A stretch of 64,000 bases of DNA. Origin: Diospyros lotus. Lineage: Eukaryota; Streptophyta; Magnoliopsida; Ericales; Ebenaceae. Location of the stretch: NCBI RefSeq assembly GCF_014633365.1, contig NW_026267104.1, positions 310,001 to 374,000 on the forward strand. Direction: 5' to 3'. The notes below the pieces were generated by a model that saw only the letters and a list, made by a program, of their open reading frames with translations, was not told the origin of the DNA and did not search any database. This document shows positions 59,546-64,000 of the stretch, one piece after another (position 1 is the first letter of the stretch; the number at the start of each line of letters is the position of its first letter). The position numbers and the translations under genes are program-made.

Positions 59546-61970
59546 TTTTTTCTTTTTTTCTTTTTTTTGGGTCTTTTCTGATAGCACCCCTATATTTTTA
59601 AAATTATTGTAAGTATCTTACTTTTTCAATATCATTTCAAACTATCCCTCCCTCCCCTACCCTTAAATATTTTTGTTATTATACAGCATTTATTAAAATA
59701 AATTAAATAAAATTATATTAAAAAAAATTATAATATTTTTTTGAATCAAAATATAAAATGATGAAGACATGTTTATAAAATATTTTAAAATTTTTATCAA
59801 ATTATTTGTTAAATTTTTAGAAATAAATTAAGAGACATATAAATCATTTTTTTATCTATCATGTTCAAGATAAATTTATTTGAATGAGAAAGAGATAAAT
59901 TTATTTGACAAAATTCAAATATGAAGTCATATTATTAAATAAATTTAATAAATATAATAAAAAATATTTTTATATGAAATACATTTTATATCTCACTTTT
60001 TTCAACTCGCGTCTTGATTAACAAATTTTAGCTTTAAAAAAATAAATTAATGTTGTTATGTAGTAAAAAAAATATTTTTAAATATAAGTATTTCAAAATA
60101 TTTTATAAAAAATATCAAATTAACTTTTATTATATTTCTTCTTATACTTGTAATTTTGTTCATTTGTCTATAATTTATATTAATTGTTAATAATTGGCAC
60201 AATTATTAAATTGAGTGATAAGGGTTATCGGAAAACAACTTAATATTGTTCACATCTTATTGTTAAATAAATAATTAAAAAACCTTTTGAACTAGGAATT
60301 GTCAAAAATAATTTTTATTAAAAATAGATAAATGATAATTAACTACGTTAATAAATTTGAAATATGGAGTTCTAAAGACATCATTTACAAATGAATGTGT
60401 AAACAGGAAACCTCTTTGGTATGAAGTTATAGTAGAAGATTTAAAAGCAATTCACAAAACTTTATAAAAATAAATAAATTTAAAACACCTTATTTTCCTT
60501 ATAGTTAATCTTCTTTGGCCAATCAATGCAAATAAATTGCTTATAATCTTAAAAAGAATATAAAATCTTAACATTTTATAAGAGAATCGTAAACTCTTTT
60601 ATTTGATATAACCGTATAACATAGAAAAACAAGACATATTACTTCCCGATTGCACCTATATATAGACAAAATGGTAAACTTTTCTTAATTGCATTATTTG
60701 TTCCTTCTTTTTTTTTATCTTTGATTAATCTCATATGTTTTCAAAATTACTATAAAACACATTACTTTTACTTTTTATTCGAATGAGAACTAGTCGTGAA
60801 ATAGGGTAAGAAAATGCATAAATCATTTTCCATTTGTATAGGTAGAAAAGCCAAGCCGTGCACTATTAATTGTCTATTTGGGGGATAATTGTCACTTTCC
60901 CACATTATGTTCCTCGTGGATATTAAGTTAAAATTTTATTATTAGCGATTAAAAGTTAAAGTTTGTACCTAACTAATTATACTTCTTATTGTATGAAGTG
61001 TTATTATGAAGGGTCTTAATCAACTAATTTTTTAACATAAAAGACAAATGGAATTAATGATCAAATCTAACTATAAAAATTAAGTTGGGTAAATTACTAA
61101 GAAAATTAGAAGTTTGTTTTAAAATTAAAATGTAGTAAAAATATAATATTTTTGGTAATTTATTTTTAAATAAAATTAATTAAAGGTTATTTTTTTGTAA
61201 TTTGTTAAGAATTTAAAATATATAACTCTCAATAAAACTATTATACATAGTTTTTTTGCAATATAACTCTTATAGTAATTATTTCATCAAATTTCAATAG
61301 AGTAATTGTTGTCAGTTAAAAAAAAAAAAAGGAAATTGGGTATTTGATTTAAATAGTTTATTTTAATAAAAAATATAATTAATAATAAAAAAAATATTCA
61401 GATTTAGTATTATGTTTAAGTTGTACAAAAATGGAAATGAAGAAATGATATTTTTTTTAAATATAAGAAATAGAAACATGTATAAAAAATATATAGAAGT
61501 TTTTTATAAATATAAAATTATTTAATCAAATATAAACATAAATTATATTATTCATTAAAGCAAATATCAACCCAAGTTATTTTTGTCTCTAATTGGTTGT
61601 TTTTACAGCAAAGACAGAATTACTTTCATTTTTAAAGTGGTTATAAAATAAAAATGTAATTTTAAATTTGTTTGTAAAATAACATTGAGATGTTTTAAAA
61701 ATTATAAAAATGACCTAAAAATATTATTTTTATATTTTTTTGACATTTGAGGGTATAGTTAGGATACTAAAATTTAGTTAAATAAAATTAAAGTCACAAT
61801 TTCATAAAAAAAAATTCTTTATTTGGCTAAGAAACACTCATTCAATGAGAGCTTTAAAACCAAAAAGAAAACCGCACTTTGCTGGAGCGTTTTTCTTTTG
61901 TCACCGAGTTAAATTATTTTGAAAAAATAATATTATTTTAACCAATACTGGAAATTTTAATTTTAAGAGG
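59546..61970. other. AT-rich region, no genes recognised
   Basis: Apart from the promoter copy at 60.5-60.7 kb there are only A/T-rich sequence, T-runs and short chance frames. No element termini found. Confidence 0.5.
60515..60700 (-). promoter_or_regulatory. Orphan copy of the unit promoter module (minus)
   Basis: 'gcaattaagaaaagtttaccattttg' followed by TATATATAG (60656-60664), then a degenerate leader matching 40113-40240. Only AT-rich DNA (59.6-60.5 kb) lies downstream. Confidence 0.5.
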
Positions 61971-61974
61971 CCCA

Positions 61975-62050
61975 GTCCAAATAGACCAAACATGAGGGAG
62001 GGTAACGCAATTAAGTAAAACTTTACCCTTTTCGTGTATATATACATTAG
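61975..62050 (+). promoter_or_regulatory. Unit promoter module of the plus copy
   Basis: 'aaatagaccaaacatgagggagg' (shared with 29774), 'gcaattaagtaaaactttaccctttt' and the TATA box GTATATATACA (62035-62045) lie in order. A leader with a (GGC)n run (62099-62115) follows. Confidence 0.65.
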
Positions 62051-62192
62051 GTTAAAACCAAACGAAGACAGAGGGGAGAGTTTTGGGCGGAGAAGACGAC
62101 GGCGGCGGCGGCGGCGTCGTTGGCGTTGTAATTCTATTCTCCTCTTCATTGTTCTTCAGGGAATGGGAGTAGAGGGTTTAGTGTCAGAATGA

Positions 62193-63130
62193 TTGTTAAT
62201 GTCCGAGTTGGTACCAAAGAGGAAGAGCTTCCATGGATCCGACGGCGAGAAGTGGGGCCTGGTGGGCGGTCGGAAGTACTTTCAGCGGCACATGAACGGT
62301 TGCCGGAACGGTTCAAGAAAGCTTGTGGAAATCCTGACATCTGGAAGCAGCGGTGGTGGAGGTCCGGAGGTAGTGGTTTTAAATGCTATGGGATGGCTAT
62401 GGCGGACTTCTTCCTGTTTCAGTCTGTCTGGACTGTCCCCTTCCACTGATCTTTTCCTCCCCAACCAGAGGTATAGGTTTCCTTTTTCTCCCATCAGATT
62501 GGATTATATTTTCTTTCTTTTTCTCGGTGTTTTTCTCTGTTCAAGTGTTTATCAAACCTGACTAGTGGCCGGGGAAAAGCTAGAGAAAACTATGAATTTG
62601 ATTGAACGATCCATTCCTGCCCGTCAAAGGCCATAATTTACTTTGCCACTGTCCTGTACTGGATAGCATGGTTTTCCAGATTAGGGTTTGAGAACAATAT
62701 AGTAGCTCACAAGTTAAGCGTGCCACAAACATTACTGTTCAGCATACTTATTTTCTGTCAAAATTGTTGAGGCTTTTTCTGACAAAAATAACAAATATAT
62801 GTTGCTTAATACAATTAGTTCTCGATGTTTGTCAATGAATAATCGCCTATTTTTCAACATGCATAACTAAATTTTTGCGGGTACTCCAGTTTCAACATCC
62901 CAGGTATCATCATCGGTTCTATGATTAGCCTCTTATGTTGTAATCGATCCGGTGCTTAAGAATTTCCTTAGTAAATTTGGTGTAGAGTTATCTACTCAAC
63001 TACCAATTAGAGCACATTCACAATCATCTTCATTGGTCAAGTATGTATAAGCCAAATTCATCTAATCTTCGAACTTCTATGCATGGCATTGCTGTTTCTT
63101 CTTCTGGTCGACCTCATAATGGTAGGAGTC
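62193..63130 (+). pseudogene. Plus-strand copy of the first exons of the duplicated unit
   Basis: An open frame from 62193 reads PKRKSFHGSDGEKWGLVGGR, KYFQRHMNGCRNGSRKLVEI, LTSGSSGGGGPEVVV and reaches the shared donor CAGAG|gtatagg (62472). The same exon is seen decayed in M1, M2, M2b and M3. The next block (62560-62690) and its end at donor '|gtaggag' (63122) match M1, but about 390 bp (62690-63085) are inserted between its halves. This is the least damaged copy of the exon. The protein family is not established; a B3 gene N-terminus is possible only by context. Confidence 0.4.
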
Positions 63131-64000
63131 AATCCATTCATTCTCTTAAGTTTTACATATTGTTTTTGTATAATGTTGTTTTAGCATAAAATTGGCTTGC
63201 TTTTGCTAAAGAATAATGTTTCTTACTGTTAAGAATTTTCTCACTTTAATAGCAACTAATCTACATGAACTGATGTTGGGAATTGTTTAACACAAAGTTT
63301 CATCAAACATAAGTAAATAAATAAAAAGCATGTATGCATTAGCAAAGTTTTTTAGACACAAGGTTTCGCTGATAATCCCTCCTCATGTTGGCTGCATTCC
63401 ATGCATGTGGTAACATTGTATTTGTCCATGCTCCATCTACGTGCAACAAGTATTGTGAACAATCCTTCCTTAAACTTCAATCAGTTTGTGCTCATCTTTA
63501 TCAAATGTTGCCTATTCAGCCACAAAATCAGTGAAAACTTTAGGTGATGTTCTCTTCGTGTTTCAATTTTTAGTCTTGAATTTATTTTCAGTTTTGTGTT
63601 TTAAGTGTCTGTTTTGAGATTGCAGAAAATACGTTCTATTTATCATTTTGAAAAATTGTTTCTTAAAATAGAAAATTGGAAAATGCGTTTATTTTGAAAT
63701 TTTGAGAAAAATTATTTTATGACATTTTATTTAATGAATTTGATTCAAAGGCTTTAAACTGTAATACAAGAGATAACTAATAATCCAACCGTATGTATAT
63801 AATGCATTGAAATTGCAAAGTGCTTATAAACCATTGAAATTATAGAATACTGGAAATGTCATTGGAAAGGAAAATCAATGGAGAAAAGCCATATTACATA
63901 TTCAGTTTAGTATTCAAACCAAGCAAAACAAAAAAATTTACATACATATTCTGATTCCCCTTCATTACTATTTCACAAGCCATATTACATCAAGCTTATA
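63130..64000. other. Intron-like or intergenic DNA
   Basis: The stretch 63130-63250 matches M1 (43300-43400: 'tattgtttttgtataatgttgtttt', 'ttgctaaagaataatgttt'). Beyond about 63260 no relative and no coding sequence are seen before the window ends. Confidence 0.45.

Overview
The window comes from a flowering-plant nuclear genome, most likely a dicot. The signs are TATA boxes paired with AAACCCTA telo-boxes, GT-AG introns, plant-type LINE (RVT zinc-binding) and Ty3/gypsy relics, and exons of two plant gene families: MFT-like PEBP genes and REM-type B3-domain genes. No intact protein-coding gene was found, and no rRNA, tRNA or CRISPR array. I could not identify the species.

Bases 1-25588 are one unbroken tandem satellite array of about 55 monomers, mean period about 464 bp, all in the same orientation. 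It runs off the left edge. Its organisation changes along its length: a 4-monomer higher-order repeat (period 1859-1860 bp) on the left, a nearly homogeneous core in the middle (about 8.4-14.9 kb, with a subtle 2-monomer pattern), and a 6-monomer higher-order repeat (period 2787-2790 bp) on the right. A 100-N scaffold gap (25589-25688) closes the array.

From 25.7 kb to the end the DNA is a mosaic of old segmental duplications of one ancestral unit that carried a B3 gene and an MFT-like gene. About 25.7-38.34 kb holds plus-strand copies: MFT exon 1 at 26.5, 31.3 and 38.1 kb, and B3 pseudogenes at 27.7 and 34.1 kb. At about 38.34 kb the orientation flips, with MFT exon 1 (+) abutting MFT exon 4 (-). 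Minus-strand copies follow to about 60.7 kb: M1 41.6-44.1, M2 45.3-53.9, M2b 53.9-54.7 and M3 54.9-59.0 kb, with another MFT exon 1 relic at 55.1 kb. A further plus copy begins at 62.0 kb. The paralogues act as empty-site controls for later insertions.

Those insertions are a solo-LTR-like element (25.73 kb), two 5'-truncated LINEs (31.4 and 36.9 kb), a terminal-inverted-repeat DNA element with 8-bp target duplications (38.8-39.9 kb), a hAT-like MITE (40.7-41.3 kb), an unclassified insertion (33.3 kb) and a 5.36-kb degenerate Ty3/gypsy element on the minus strand (45966-51324). The gypsy element has a perfect 5-bp target duplication, yet its 3' LTR is replaced by a fold-back of the LTR start. 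A core-promoter module recurs upstream of several units. The remaining AT-rich stretches (about 39.9-40.1, 44.9-45.2, 59.6-60.5 and 60.7-61.97 kb) show nothing recognisable.

The setting looks pericentromeric: a higher-order satellite next to a decayed, transposon-rich duplicated block. That placement is inference.
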